DNA from: an uncultured Porphyromonadaceae bacterium
GTDB lineage: Bacteria; Bacteroidota; Bacteroidia; Bacteroidales; Muribaculaceae
NCBI GenBank assembly: GCA_902495075.1
Contig: CABUVO010000009.1
Coordinates: 43,367-107,366 of the forward strand
DNA length: 64,000 nt
Direction of reading: 5' to 3'
The position numbers were made by a program, and so were the translations under genes. Below the pieces are notes generated by a model. The model did not search any database. It had not been told where the DNA came from and saw only the letters and a list, made by a program, of their open reading frames with translations. Shown here piece by piece: positions 18,797-28,282 of the stretch. Position 1 is the stretch's first letter; every line of letters starts with the position of its first letter.

Positions 18797-20179
18797 ATGC
18801 GTAAACTTTCAGTTATATTCATTATCTGCGCTTTTGCCTGCGTGGCTTTCGCTGAGCCGTTCAAGATGGCGAATATCGTATGTTTCGTGAAATTCGCAGA
18901 TCAGGCGGAAAGCAAATGGGAGCATGATTTCGATTATTACGAGGCGATGTTCAATTCAACAGAGCCCGGAGCAAATTCCGTGCGCAACTATTTCTCCGAT
19001 ATGAGTTTCGGACGCATGGATTGGAAATCTACTCTCATCCTTACGGAATATGTTGATTCTCATCCTCGCGGATATTTCTGCGAGAAGTCGAGCAGTAATC
19101 CCGATGGATATTCCAGTCTTGATCTCATGTTGGATACGCGTACCAAGACTCTCGTAAAGGATATGTGCGAATATCTTTCGGATAAATTGCCGGAGGATGT
19201 GGTGCTTGATGCCAATGGTGACGGCACTGTCGACAATATCGTGATCATCATTAACGGCAATTCGGAGAAGACTTCCAACAATATGCTATGGCCCGCAAAC
19301 AATACCGCACCGGCAGCGCGTTTGAAAGGGTTGAATGTCAAGAACTATCTTAAAGTTTTTGATGGTGCCAACGGATATAATTATTATTATGAACCGTATA
19401 AGCTCCATACCGGCGTATTGTGTCACGAGATGACTCATACTCTTAATGCATATGATCTTTACACCGAGAAAGGTTCAACGTTGAATCCAATCGGCGTATG
19501 GGATCTGATGAGCGATAACGGTACTGTGCCTCAGGGACTCAGCGCATATATGCGCATGACATACGGAGCTGATTATGGCAACTGGTTACCGGCAGCAGAT
19601 GTCGAGACCATTACCGAAGAAGGCGTTTACACAATTCGACCTATATCGGCAGGAAATCCGGAGAAGGTGGCATACAAGATTAGACCCAGCAAAACGAAGA
19701 CGGAATACTTCATTTTGGAATACCGCGACCGTTCCGATCTGTGGGACGAACAGCTTCCCAGTGGGGGTCTGCTTGTATATCGCGTGCATCCCGGATATCA
19801 AGGGAATGGCGGAGCCGACAACAAATATGAGTTGTATCTGTTCCGTCCCAATGGCTCTACCACGAGCGGAGGACAGATCAACCGAGCTCCTCTCGGACCG
19901 GAGACAAACCGCAAGAGCTTCGGTCATGTCGATGATAACGACTATCCTTTCTATGAAGACGGAACGCGCGCCTATTTCTGCATCAGAGATGTAAAGAAGA
20001 CGGAGGATGGCATAAGTTTCCATTTCTATCCCAACATCACCGGGGCATCCGCAGTGACCGAGATTGATGCTGACATAGAAGATACTCAAGAGATTTACAA
20101 TCTCCAGGGCATTAAACTCGACCGCATCACTTCCCCCGGTCTCTACATCATCAACGGCAAGAAAACACTCGTAAAATAA
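18797..20179 (+). CDS. Secreted M6-family (immune-inhibitor-A-like) metalloprotease
   Basis: This 460-residue protein starts at the ATG that gives a proper signal peptide (MRKLSVIFIICAFACVAFAE). A start 105 bases upstream would lie in the structured repeat and was rejected. The zinc motif is HEMTHTLNAYDLY (H210, E211, H214), matching the M6 pattern HExxHxxxxxD, followed by GVWDLMSDNG. The early segment NYFSDMSFGRMDW is also typical of M6 proteases. The C terminus (QEIYNLQGIKLDRITSPGLYI) is a version of the shared sorting-like tail. It is a secreted endopeptidase that fits the proteolysis theme of the upstream modules. Confidence 0.88.
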   Translation: MRKLSVIFIICAFACVAFAEPFKMANIVCFVKFADQAESKWEHDFDYYEAMFNSTEPGANSVRNYFSDMSFGRMDWKSTLILTEYVDSHPRGYFCEKSSSNPDGYSSLDLMLDTRTKTLVKDMCEYLSDKLPEDVVLDANGDGTVDNIVIIINGNSEKTSNNMLWPANNTAPAARLKGLNVKNYLKVFDGANGYNYYYEPYKLHTGVLCHEMTHTLNAYDLYTEKGSTLNPIGVWDLMSDNGTVPQGLSAYMRMTYGADYGNWLPAADVETITEEGVYTIRPISAGNPEKVAYKIRPSKTKTEYFILEYRDRSDLWDEQLPSGGLLVYRVHPGYQGNGGADNKYELYLFRPNGSTTSGGQINRAPLGPETNRKSFGHVDDNDYPFYEDGTRAYFCIRDVKKTEDGISFHFYPNITGASAVTEIDADIEDTQEIYNLQGIKLDRITSPGLYIINGKKTLVK

Positions 20180-20270
20180 TCCGAACACTTTGTAAATACT
20201 TTGTAAATTAAGGTAAAAACCTCGAAATGTAGGATAACAACTTCTTAAAGCAAGGTAAAAGCAATGTAAA

Positions 20271-20306
20271 AATAAAGGGATGCCGAAAGGTGTCCCTTTA
20301 TTTTTT
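20271..20306 (+). terminator. Strong, probably bidirectional terminator
   Basis: A 14-bp stem (AATAAAGGGATGCC with its complement, two G-T pairs) is capped by a GAAA tetraloop and followed by six T. The opposite strand also ends in TTTATTTTTA, so it can stop leftward transcripts coming from the adjacent invertible segment. Confidence 0.93.
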
Positions 20307-20408
20307 ATAATAATATAAAAATGACCTCAATTATTGAAAATATATAGAATTTAATTTAAGGGCTGCAAATAATTGAATATTAGCTAAATATGTGCATTCT
20401 AAATTAAA

Positions 20409-20737
20409 ATCTCTTAGCGAGAGATACTTATTTGTTTGGCAAAGATATGTAAAAATTTTAATATAAATTCAAAATAATCAAAAAATTTTTTAAAATACTA
20501 TCAAATATTTGCCTATAGGCAAAAGATTGCACCGAAATTAATTGATCGTCAAGGCGTAGCTGCTGTTGCTTGCAAGCCGGAGCCCGGCACCCACAAGCAG
20601 CTACGATTGGAAGCGCCATCGAGAGTTGTTTTGTAGGATTTTTAGCGAATCTGATTTTGTTAAGAATTGTTAAGGTGATTTATATTACCCTTATTGTCAA
20701 AGGTATATTTTAATTTAAGTATCTCTCGCTAAGAGAT
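20409..20737. promoter_or_regulatory. Candidate invertible promoter segment (22-bp inverted repeats)
   Basis: A 22-base sequence (containing CTCTTAGCGAGAGAT) at 20409-20430 recurs as an exact inverted copy at 20716-20737, flanking 285 bases. Inside, on the minus strand, is a -7 box TATCTTTG (20440-20447) with a TTTG -33 box (20470-20473) 22 bases upstream of it. The promoter therefore fires left, out of the segment and into the terminator. Inversion would place it about 210 bases before the SusC start, pointing at the gene. The segment also holds a hairpin-rich block (20555-20564 with 20596-20605). Bacteroidales are known to control SusCD and capsule loci this way. No recombinase gene is present in the window. 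Confidence 0.72.
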
Positions 20738-20916
20738 ACTTAAATTTAACATTTGCTTACTGATGCAAAAACTAACGAAAGGAGAGCAAAATTTGAAGTT
20801 TTAAAACAAGTATGACTCGCAAGAAGATGCTTTGACGAATCAATACATTAAGAAATTTCGAGGTTATACTTACTATATAGAACTAATTTAATTATTAACC
20901 ATTTAAAACTTAATAC

Positions 20917-23900
20917 ATGAATCGGATTGCAATTGTACTGATTTTATTTGTATTTCATGTTTTGGCTGCCTATTCGCAGACGCAGGAAATAAATGGAATC
21001 GTAGTTGATCCGGCTGGAGAGCCGCTTATCGGTGCAACAATAACTGTAAAGGGAAGCAAGCAATTCGCTGTTTCCGATACCGATGGAAAATTCTCAATTA
21101 AAGTAAAGCCCGGCGCCAAGCTTGAGGTATCGTATGTTGGTTTTGCAAGACAAGTTGTATCTACCACCAATAAGAAAACGCTTCGCATTGAAATGCAGGA
21201 AGACGCCAATACGATGGATGAGCTTGTAGTTGTAGGTTATGGCGAGATGAAGAAGGCTGACCTAACTGGCGCGGTGGCAAATGTGACTACGAAAACCATG
21301 GATGCCAACCGCAACACTTCGGTTACGCAGGCTCTTCAAGGCGCAATGTCAGGTGTGAATGTTTCCAGAAGTTCCGGAGCTCCCGGCGATGGTGGCGATA
21401 TTCTTGTGCGTGGTGTGACGACAATCAATGATTCCAGTCCTCTTGTGATTATTGATGGAGTTCCTGATGAACTTGAATCTGTCAATGTAGCGGATATAGA
21501 AAGCATCTCCGTGCTTAAGGATGCTGCTTCGGCTTCAATATATGGAGCGCGTGCCGCTTCGGGTGTAATACTTGTGACAACCAAACGAGCTAAAGAGGGA
21601 CGTGCCAAAGTATTTTATCAGGGTTCAGCCGGTTTTGACACGGATACTGATCATCCGGAGGTTGTGGACGTGATCACCTATTTCAAATTAAGAAATGAGG
21701 AAGCGTGGAACCAGAACGGTAATCCGGAAGGACAGGTGTTTGCAGTAGCCAATCAGGCAGCTATCGAGATCTGGTTGGAAAAGAATGCTGAGAATCCTGA
21801 CCGCTATCCGGTTGCAGACTGGCGTAAGGCTATGATACGCAAAACCGCGCCGTTTACGAAACATACAGTGGCTGTAGGCTATGGCAACAAGGTGGCGCGC
21901 AGCAAGATTTCCGCGACTTATGAATATTCCGAGGGTCTATACAACCATTATGATTTCCAGCGAATCATGGTGAGGACAAATAATTATTTTAAAGTTTCAA
22001 AATGGCTTCAGGTCAGTCTTGATGCCAATTATTATAACAATACAACTCATAAGCCGGTGATCAATCCCTTGAATCGTTGTATTGAGATGGATCCTAACAG
22101 GGCATATCAGAACAGCGACGGACGTCCTGCACAGGGTCATGGTCTGATAAATCCGTGGGCACAGCTTAACTATGGTGGTTTCAGCAATGGCTGGAAAGAT
22201 CAGTTGTCGGCAAAGGCATCTGTGATAATCACACCATTCAAAGGATTCACGATAACAGGTGTTATTGCTCCCGGATTCAATTGGAACAGGGCTAAAAAAT
22301 TTGTAAAGAAGATTGAAGGATATGACTGGCAGGGAAATGCCGGAACAATATACTATCAGGACTCCAATGACCTGACAGAGAACCGCTATGTGACCCGAAC
22401 ACTTACCAAACAGCTACTTTTAAATTATAAGGTCACGATAGATAAGAAACATGACCTATCGGCACTTGTCGGCTACGAGGATTATCATAGGCGATATGAT
22501 ACCCAAGGAGGTGTCACGAAAGGTATGCAGCTTAGCGATTATCCATTCTTTTACAATTCGAACAAAAATAATGTTACACTGAGCGGCGCAATGACAGAAA
22601 ACTCATACAGATCTGTCTTTGGTCGTGTCAACTATGCGTTCGACGGAAGGTATCTTGCTCAGGCAAACTTGCGGTGGGACAGATCTTCGCGTTTCGGCAG
22701 CAAATATCGTAATGGTTATTTCCCATCATTCTCCGCAGCATGGGTGATTACTCAGGAAAAATTCATGGAGAATGTGAATCCGGCAGTATTGAGTTTCTTG
22801 AAAATCAGAGCCTCTTACGGTACGCTTGGAAACGAACGAATTGGAGATTATCCATATTATTCGACACTGAGTATTGGCAATACCATATTCATGGATGAAA
22901 CAGGGGCAGTCTCTTCCTCAAACAATGCCTTGATTGATGAATATGCCATTCCAAACATTTCATGGGAGACGACACACAGTTATGATATAGGACTTGATGC
23001 ATCGTTGTTTAATTCCAGACTTACCATGACTTTCGACTGGTACTGGAAGAAGACCAAGGATATGCTTCTTGCGACACAGATTCCTACATTGATGGGTGTA
23101 AATAATCCATATCGCAATGCCGGCGACATGAATACCCGTGGCTTCGACTTGCAGGCAACATGGCGTGACAAAGTTGGTGACTTCACATATTCCGTAGGTT
23201 TTAATCTCTCGGATTATAAATCTGTAATGGGAAAGATGCATGGAACTGAGGTATATGATGACACGAACGGCTTCATTACCCGAGAAGGTGATGAATTCCA
23301 GGCATGGTACGGATACATTTGTGAGGGAATATTTCAGACGCAGGAAGAAGTTGATGCCTCACCTCTTCTATATCCCGGCCTTACCAAACCCGGAGATCTT
23401 AAATTTAAGGATGTAAGCGGTCCCGAAGGGAAACCTGACGGCATCATATCTCCGGAGTATGACCGTGTGATACTCGGATCTTCGCAACCTCATTTCACTT
23501 ATGGTATCAACCTTAGTTTCGGATGGAAAGGAATTGAGCTAAGCGCTTTGTTCCAGGGTGTAGGGCAGCAGAAGGTGAGACGCACACGCGCCATGACTAC
23601 TCACACATCAAGTTATTATAATTTCCCCAAAGAGACACTTGGAAAATTCTGGAGTTATCTGAATGACAATTATCACTTCGGAATGTATGAATGGGATGAC
23701 ATTTACAGCACACCTGAGGAAAGAGCCAAAGCCGAGTTTCCGCGTCTTGACACGAAGAACTATAAGAACAATTATATGGTCTGCACAGACAAATGGTTGT
23801 TCGACGGCTCTTATTTCAGATGCAAGAACGTGACGCTGTCGTATTCCTTCCAGAAGAATATTCTGAAGAAACTGCGTCTTGATGCATTAAAGGTCTTTGC

Positions 23901-24021
23901 ATCCGCATCAGATCTATTCTGTTTCAGCCATTTCCCTCAGGGCTGGGATCCTGAGATGAAAAACAATGGCTCATCTTATATTGCCAAGTCATTTAATTTT
24001 GGAGTTTCAGTTCAATTCTAA
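20917..24021 (+). CDS. SusC/RagA-family TonB-linked outer membrane transporter (locus 2)
   Basis: The 1034-residue product has a signal peptide ending AAYSQ and a carboxypeptidase-D-like domain (INGIVVDPAGEPLIGATITV). It has a plug with VADIESISVLKDAASASIYGAR and a barrel ending SVQF. It is not a close relative of the two protease-module SusC proteins. It lies about 180 bases downstream of the right arm of the candidate invertible promoter, so its expression, and that of the genes after it, may be phase-variable. Its neighbours (sialate O-acetylesterase, MBL hydrolase) suggest a glycan substrate, which is inferred. Confidence 0.95.
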   Translation: MNRIAIVLILFVFHVLAAYSQTQEINGIVVDPAGEPLIGATITVKGSKQFAVSDTDGKFSIKVKPGAKLEVSYVGFARQVVSTTNKKTLRIEMQEDANTMDELVVVGYGEMKKADLTGAVANVTTKTMDANRNTSVTQALQGAMSGVNVSRSSGAPGDGGDILVRGVTTINDSSPLVIIDGVPDELESVNVADIESISVLKDAASASIYGARAASGVILVTTKRAKEGRAKVFYQGSAGFDTDTDHPEVVDVITYFKLRNEEAWNQNGNPEGQVFAVANQAAIEIWLEKNAENPDRYPVADWRKAMIRKTAPFTKHTVAVGYGNKVARSKISATYEYSEGLYNHYDFQRIMVRTNNYFKVSKWLQVSLDANYYNNTTHKPVINPLNRCIEMDPNRAYQNSDGRPAQGHGLINPWAQLNYGGFSNGWKDQLSAKASVIITPFKGFTITGVIAPGFNWNRAKKFVKKIEGYDWQGNAGTIYYQDSNDLTENRYVTRTLTKQLLLNYKVTIDKKHDLSALVGYEDYHRRYDTQGGVTKGMQLSDYPFFYNSNKNNVTLSGAMTENSYRSVFGRVNYAFDGRYLAQANLRWDRSSRFGSKYRNGYFPSFSAAWVITQEKFMENVNPAVLSFLKIRASYGTLGNERIGDYPYYSTLSIGNTIFMDETGAVSSSNNALIDEYAIPNISWETTHSYDIGLDASLFNSRLTMTFDWYWKKTKDMLLATQIPTLMGVNNPYRNAGDMNTRGFDLQATWRDKVGDFTYSVGFNLSDYKSVMGKMHGTEVYDDTNGFITREGDEFQAWYGYICEGIFQTQEEVDASPLLYPGLTKPGDLKFKDVSGPEGKPDGIISPEYDRVILGSSQPHFTYGINLSFGWKGIELSALFQGVGQQKVRRTRAMTTHTSSYYNFPKETLGKFWSYLNDNYHFGMYEWDDIYSTPEERAKAEFPRLDTKNYKNNYMVCTDKWLFDGSYFRCKNVTLSYSFQKNILKKLRLDALKVFASASDLFCFSHFPQGWDPEMKNNGSSYIAKSFNFGVSVQF

Positions 24022-24038
24022 CTTAAAATCTGAATAAA

Positions 24039-25763
24039 GTGAAAAAGACAGCATATACAATTCTGATACTTGCAGGATTATTCATGACCTGCGGTTGCGC
24101 ACAAATAGACATTGAGCCGCTTACGAATCCAACTAAAGAGACGTGGTTTAAGAATGCGGACGATCTGAAAATGAGTGTCGATGCGCTATATAGCTATAAA
24201 CAATGGGACATTGAAGGTTATCGTCAGTATAATCTTGACATGTGGAGCGACGATTGGTTTCAGAACACCATAACCAATGATCCCGGACCAACAGGTAACC
24301 TTACGTCTGACCATGCTTTTGTGCAGGCAAGATGGAAGAATACCTATCGGTCGATAATGAATGCCAACAGTTGCATAAACTCTGCAAGGAAACTGCGCGA
24401 GGCAAATGACAATGCTGAACTCAAGACACTCGAGGGTGAAGCTCTTTTCATGAGGGCATGCTATTATTCCTATATTATATTCTTCTGGGGTGATGCACCG
24501 TATTATACTGATGAGCTTAACATCGCGCAGGCAGAAGCCATGGTCAGGACTCCGAAAAAAGAGATATTGCAACACATCTACGAAGATTTCGATCTGGCAG
24601 AAACCTTGCTTCCTGCCAAGAATGAGGGTAGAGTCTGCAAATCCACTGTTGCTCCGTTCAAGGCACGCACTGCCTTGTGGTGTTCCGATTGGGCTACGGC
24701 TGCTGCCGAAGCAAAGAAATGCATAGATTCAAAAGTATATTCTCTTGATCCTGACTGGCAGAATGTGCATAAACCCAAGAGCACATCAAAAGAATGGATA
24801 ATGGCTATTCCAAGAAGCAGGTCGCTTGATGATGCTTCGAAGTTTGCCACAACAAATTTCATACCCCGAATTATCGGTGGTTATACCGGCAATCTTGGTC
24901 CGTCATGGGAATTATTGCTTTCTTTCCTCTGTACCGATGGCAAACCGGTGGATGAGTCTCCATTGTATGACCCGCATAAGCCTTTTAAAAACAGAGATCC
25001 GCGTTGTGCTTATACCATTGTCGAGTTTGGCTCTACACACCTCGGCTATGAGTATAGTCCTGAGAAACTAAAGGTGAAGGATCCAAACGGGAAGTCAGTA
25101 TCAAATGTTTCATCTCCTCTTGTGGGCAATGGTTCTCCAACAAGTGCTCTGTATCTTCGCAAGGGTGTAGACGAGACATGGATTGACGACAAATATGCAG
25201 AGAATAATATACCGGTGCTCCGATATGCAGATGTCCTTCTGATGTATGCAGAGGCAAAAATTGAGCTTAATGAAATTGATGCCACGGTGCTAAATGCCAT
25301 AAATGATGTGCGTTCGAGGGCATACGGAGTCAAGAGGACACAGACTAATGACTATCCGGCAGTTGTCAGCACATCGCAGAGCGAATTGAGGACCGCTGTT
25401 CGGTTTGAACGCCGCATGGAGCTTGCATTTGAGAATAAGCGCTATTTCGATATTATCCGATGGAGAATTGCTGATATCTGCATGAATCGTCCGCAGTATC
25501 AGTGTCTATTGGGTCTGACCGTCAATGGCGATTATTGGAAGAGTGATCTTGGCAAGCTGATAAAATCAGGTGATTTCTTCTTTACCAATAAGGCTCTGCC
25601 TGATGTAGATGAGAATGGTCTGGTGGATTTGAAGCCGTTGCTTGCAACAAAAACCATACGGCAGCACACGGCAAGATATTTCCCGGAAAGGCAGTATCTT
25701 TTCCCTATCCCTTCATACGACATTATAACAGCACCTAATTTGACCCAAAACCCGGGTTATTGA
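24039..25763 (+). CDS. SusD/RagB-family nutrient-binding lipoprotein (locus 2)
   Basis: This 574-residue protein starts at GTG 24039, which gives a lipoprotein signal with the lipid Cys in LFMTCGCAQ. It carries SusD-family motifs, including FMRACYYSYIIFFWGDAPYYTD and the C-terminal ERRMELAFENKRYFDIIRWR, and ends LTQNPGY. It lies 17 bases after its SusC partner. It is the surface lid that binds the imported substrate. Confidence 0.94.
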   Translation: MKKTAYTILILAGLFMTCGCAQIDIEPLTNPTKETWFKNADDLKMSVDALYSYKQWDIEGYRQYNLDMWSDDWFQNTITNDPGPTGNLTSDHAFVQARWKNTYRSIMNANSCINSARKLREANDNAELKTLEGEALFMRACYYSYIIFFWGDAPYYTDELNIAQAEAMVRTPKKEILQHIYEDFDLAETLLPAKNEGRVCKSTVAPFKARTALWCSDWATAAAEAKKCIDSKVYSLDPDWQNVHKPKSTSKEWIMAIPRSRSLDDASKFATTNFIPRIIGGYTGNLGPSWELLLSFLCTDGKPVDESPLYDPHKPFKNRDPRCAYTIVEFGSTHLGYEYSPEKLKVKDPNGKSVSNVSSPLVGNGSPTSALYLRKGVDETWIDDKYAENNIPVLRYADVLLMYAEAKIELNEIDATVLNAINDVRSRAYGVKRTQTNDYPAVVSTSQSELRTAVRFERRMELAFENKRYFDIIRWRIADICMNRPQYQCLLGLTVNGDYWKSDLGKLIKSGDFFFTNKALPDVDENGLVDLKPLLATKTIRQHTARYFPERQYLFPIPSYDIITAPNLTQNPGY

Positions 25764-25930
25764 TGTTGGTTCCGGGTTAATTGTTCTAATAGTTTTATAA
25801 GGTAATGGTTTATAATCAACGGATTATAAATCGTTGTGAACCGGGGGACAGCGGTTGCCCGTGAGGGCAGCTGCTTCCCATTTTATTCTTAAACAGCTTC
25901 TTATAACGAAATTTACCAATCTATGTCAAT
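25764..25930. other. Intergenic segment with two hairpins
   Basis: An 8-bp palindrome TTATAATC/GATTATAA lies at 25810-25829 (4-base spacer). A G-C-rich hairpin follows, GCGGTTGCCC at 25851-25860 with GGGCAGCTGC at 25865-25874 and a GTGA loop, then TTCCCATTTTATTC. The second may be a weak terminator or attenuator between the SusCD pair and the downstream genes. Confidence 0.45.
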
Positions 25931-27082
25931 ATGACTATAAAACATGTATATATATTAATGGCAGTGGTGTTCTCGCTATTTACACCGACAATGAGTGGCG
26001 AGGTCCGTAAAGTCTTGAGACCAACTTCAGATCCGGATGAATTCTGCCATGTCTGGATTGCAGAATTGAAGATCCTCTCCAAGCGGACGGCTCCTGATGA
26101 TTTCGACGGTCTTATCCGCAAAGGGATGATAACACTATATGATGGATTACTGCAAAGCAATCCGGTTGTGAGCGGTTCGAGGGCTGTCGGGTATTTCCTA
26201 AAGGAAGGTCTTCAGGATGTGGCGGCATCTGCCGCGCCATCTGAGGAGTTGATGGATATATATAAATGCCCAGGTAATGGAGCGGTCGTAAGGACTTCAA
26301 AGTTGACGGTGGCTGTCAATCTCTCGGCTATTTCCTTTCCGTGGGTAGAACCCGAAACATCTGCTATCAACAGGGCAATGAAGCAGATTGCAGAGTATTC
26401 TGATATCCTACTAATTACAGATGGAAGCAGCGCATCGGCTGATAAGGATGTTGTTGACATGTATCTTAATGCATCAAAACCGGTGTTTGCCCCGCAGGGA
26501 GTGTTGGATGACGTAAGCGGTGTCAAACATTATTCACAAAAAGGGGAGCGTCTGAATCTGACGGGAAACAGGGTAGTGGTGGTCAAAGGCATGCCGGCAG
26601 GAGAAGACACCGGAACACTTGTGGAACTCAGGGCGGAATCGCTCGTGCCGTTGGCAGTATGCACGAAATGGGATGCATCAACGGTCGCGTCTCTGAAAGA
26701 TACAATCACCACGGGAGGTATATTGATAACAAAAGCTTGGGCTGACAACTTCGCGGCTCTGACAGAATCAGTGTCACCTTCATCGGTGATTTCTGTCGGC
26801 GAGCATAATCTTGATGTGCCGTATGCTGAGCGAGGTTTTATGAATGTATCAGCTAAAGCTCTGAAAAGCTGCAAGGCATCGGGGAAAGTCCTGATGATTC
26901 CCGGAGAGTCATGGAAAATGGAATCACAGTCATCAGGCATTGAATCTACTGTCTATGATGACGGGTCTGTGCATCCGAGATATTATGATATGAATGGTGT
27001 GGAGATCAGATGTCCCGAATCTTTCCATGGCATTTATGTGGAGAAAAAGGGTAACGCAAGCCGTAAGTTAATCAGAAGATAA
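25931..27082 (+). CDS. Secreted MBL-like protein lacking metal ligands (probable pseudoenzyme)
   Basis: The 383-residue product begins with a signal peptide (ending PTMSGE). Its central part aligns with the active MBL-fold protein encoded next (YKCPGNGAVVRTSKLTVAVNL versus YNCGVIVRTKDVTVAFDL, and VDMYLNASKPVFAP versus VTYFNASRKPVICT). Where the neighbour has the HxHxDH metal site (H180, H182, D184, H185), this protein has D164, S166, A168 and S169, so the site is gone. A C-terminal tail (YYDMNGVEI ... GIYVEKKGNASRKLIRR) resembles the shared sorting module. It is probably a non-catalytic binding or regulatory relative of the neighbour. The frame is intact, so it is not simply decaying. Confidence 0.7.
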   Translation: MTIKHVYILMAVVFSLFTPTMSGEVRKVLRPTSDPDEFCHVWIAELKILSKRTAPDDFDGLIRKGMITLYDGLLQSNPVVSGSRAVGYFLKEGLQDVAASAAPSEELMDIYKCPGNGAVVRTSKLTVAVNLSAISFPWVEPETSAINRAMKQIAEYSDILLITDGSSASADKDVVDMYLNASKPVFAPQGVLDDVSGVKHYSQKGERLNLTGNRVVVVKGMPAGEDTGTLVELRAESLVPLAVCTKWDASTVASLKDTITTGGILITKAWADNFAALTESVSPSSVISVGEHNLDVPYAERGFMNVSAKALKSCKASGKVLMIPGESWKMESQSSGIESTVYDDGSVHPRYYDMNGVEIRCPESFHGIYVEKKGNASRKLIRR

Positions 27083-27095
27083 AATACGTATACCA

Positions 27096-28253
27096 ATGAA
27101 TAAGATATTATTACGGGTTATTGGAGCGGCGATTATGGCAACTGCATTGCCCATTTGTTGTCATGCACAGACGACTGCTGCGGAAAATCTTGATCTTTTT
27201 AACAGTCAGGTTGCCGAGCAGCTTTCCACAGTGCATCGTCTTTTCAATTCTTCAAAACCTAAAGAAGGGCTCCTTTCTCACGAACGCAAGATTGCTTTCT
27301 ATACCTTAGATGCTATTTATCACAACTCCAGCATAACACCAGCCAACTATACTCTTATCAATAACTTTATGAGCAAGAGGCTCATGCAGGTAATTGCAAA
27401 TTTGGATAAACCGCTTCCTACCGATGTGAGTGCCAGGGTGTATAAAATCTATAATTGTGGCGTAATCGTGCGCACGAAAGATGTGACGGTGGCTTTTGAC
27501 CTTGTGAGAGGCACAGGATTAGGTGGTTTAGACATTTCTACAAGCTTAGGACAAGGTAAACGAGCATTGGGATATATAGACAAGGATTTGATGCAGCAAT
27601 TGATTAACAAATGCGACATCATGTTCATTTCTCACCGTCATTCAGATCATTTTGATCCGTGGGTGGTGACTTATTTCAATGCTTCACGTAAACCAGTGAT
27701 TTGCACGGATGATATTGCCAATGTGTACGCCACTTCGGAATTTGTGACAGGCGCTCGCGAAAATGAACCTTGGAATCAAACGTTCACTGCAGCAAACGGG
27801 ATTTCTCTGAAAACGTTTATAATCCCCGGACATCAGAGCCTGCAATATGATGCCTCCGGCAATTATTTAGGGCAACTGCATAACAATGTGTATGTTGTTA
27901 CCTTGCCTGACGGAACAGTTGTGGCTCACACCGGAGATCAGAATCCGGATGGTCATGAAACTGAAGAGAATGCTGGAGGAATATCAGACCGGGAGATATT
28001 CAGCAGGTCTTATCTCGAAGGAAAAATGCCTCACATTAACATACTCCTGTCAATTATCTGGACAAAATGGCCAAATCTTAAGGAATTTACCGATGTGTTT
28101 GATCCGGATATCCTAATCCCGATGCACTGGGCTGAACTCGGGCATGAGGCGCCTACCCGCTATACACTTGGCGAGTGGCTGCTGTCGGATCAGATTACTC
28201 GACCTTACTATATGTATACTTGGGGAGAATGGGTGGATTATAAGAAACAATAA
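27096..28253 (+). CDS. Secreted MBL-fold metallohydrolase
   Basis: This 385-residue protein has a signal peptide (ending CCHAQ). The metallo-beta-lactamase fold signature HRHSDH sits at residues 180-185. The downstream segments IIPGHQSLQYD and VVAHTGDQNPDGHE supply the usual further His/Asp ligands, and the C-terminal MHWAELGHE supplies the last His. It belongs to the broad MBL-fold hydrolase family (UlaG-like arrangement), acting in the periplasm or outside. Its substrate is unknown. It starts 13 bases after its inactive paralogue. Confidence 0.85.
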   Translation: MNKILLRVIGAAIMATALPICCHAQTTAAENLDLFNSQVAEQLSTVHRLFNSSKPKEGLLSHERKIAFYTLDAIYHNSSITPANYTLINNFMSKRLMQVIANLDKPLPTDVSARVYKIYNCGVIVRTKDVTVAFDLVRGTGLGGLDISTSLGQGKRALGYIDKDLMQQLINKCDIMFISHRHSDHFDPWVVTYFNASRKPVICTDDIANVYATSEFVTGARENEPWNQTFTAANGISLKTFIIPGHQSLQYDASGNYLGQLHNNVYVVTLPDGTVVAHTGDQNPDGHETEENAGGISDREIFSRSYLEGKMPHINILLSIIWTKWPNLKEFTDVFDPDILIPMHWAELGHEAPTRYTLGEWLLSDQITRPYYMYTWGEWVDYKKQ

Positions 28254-28282
28254 TTATTTAACAACTTCAAAATATTATAGTT

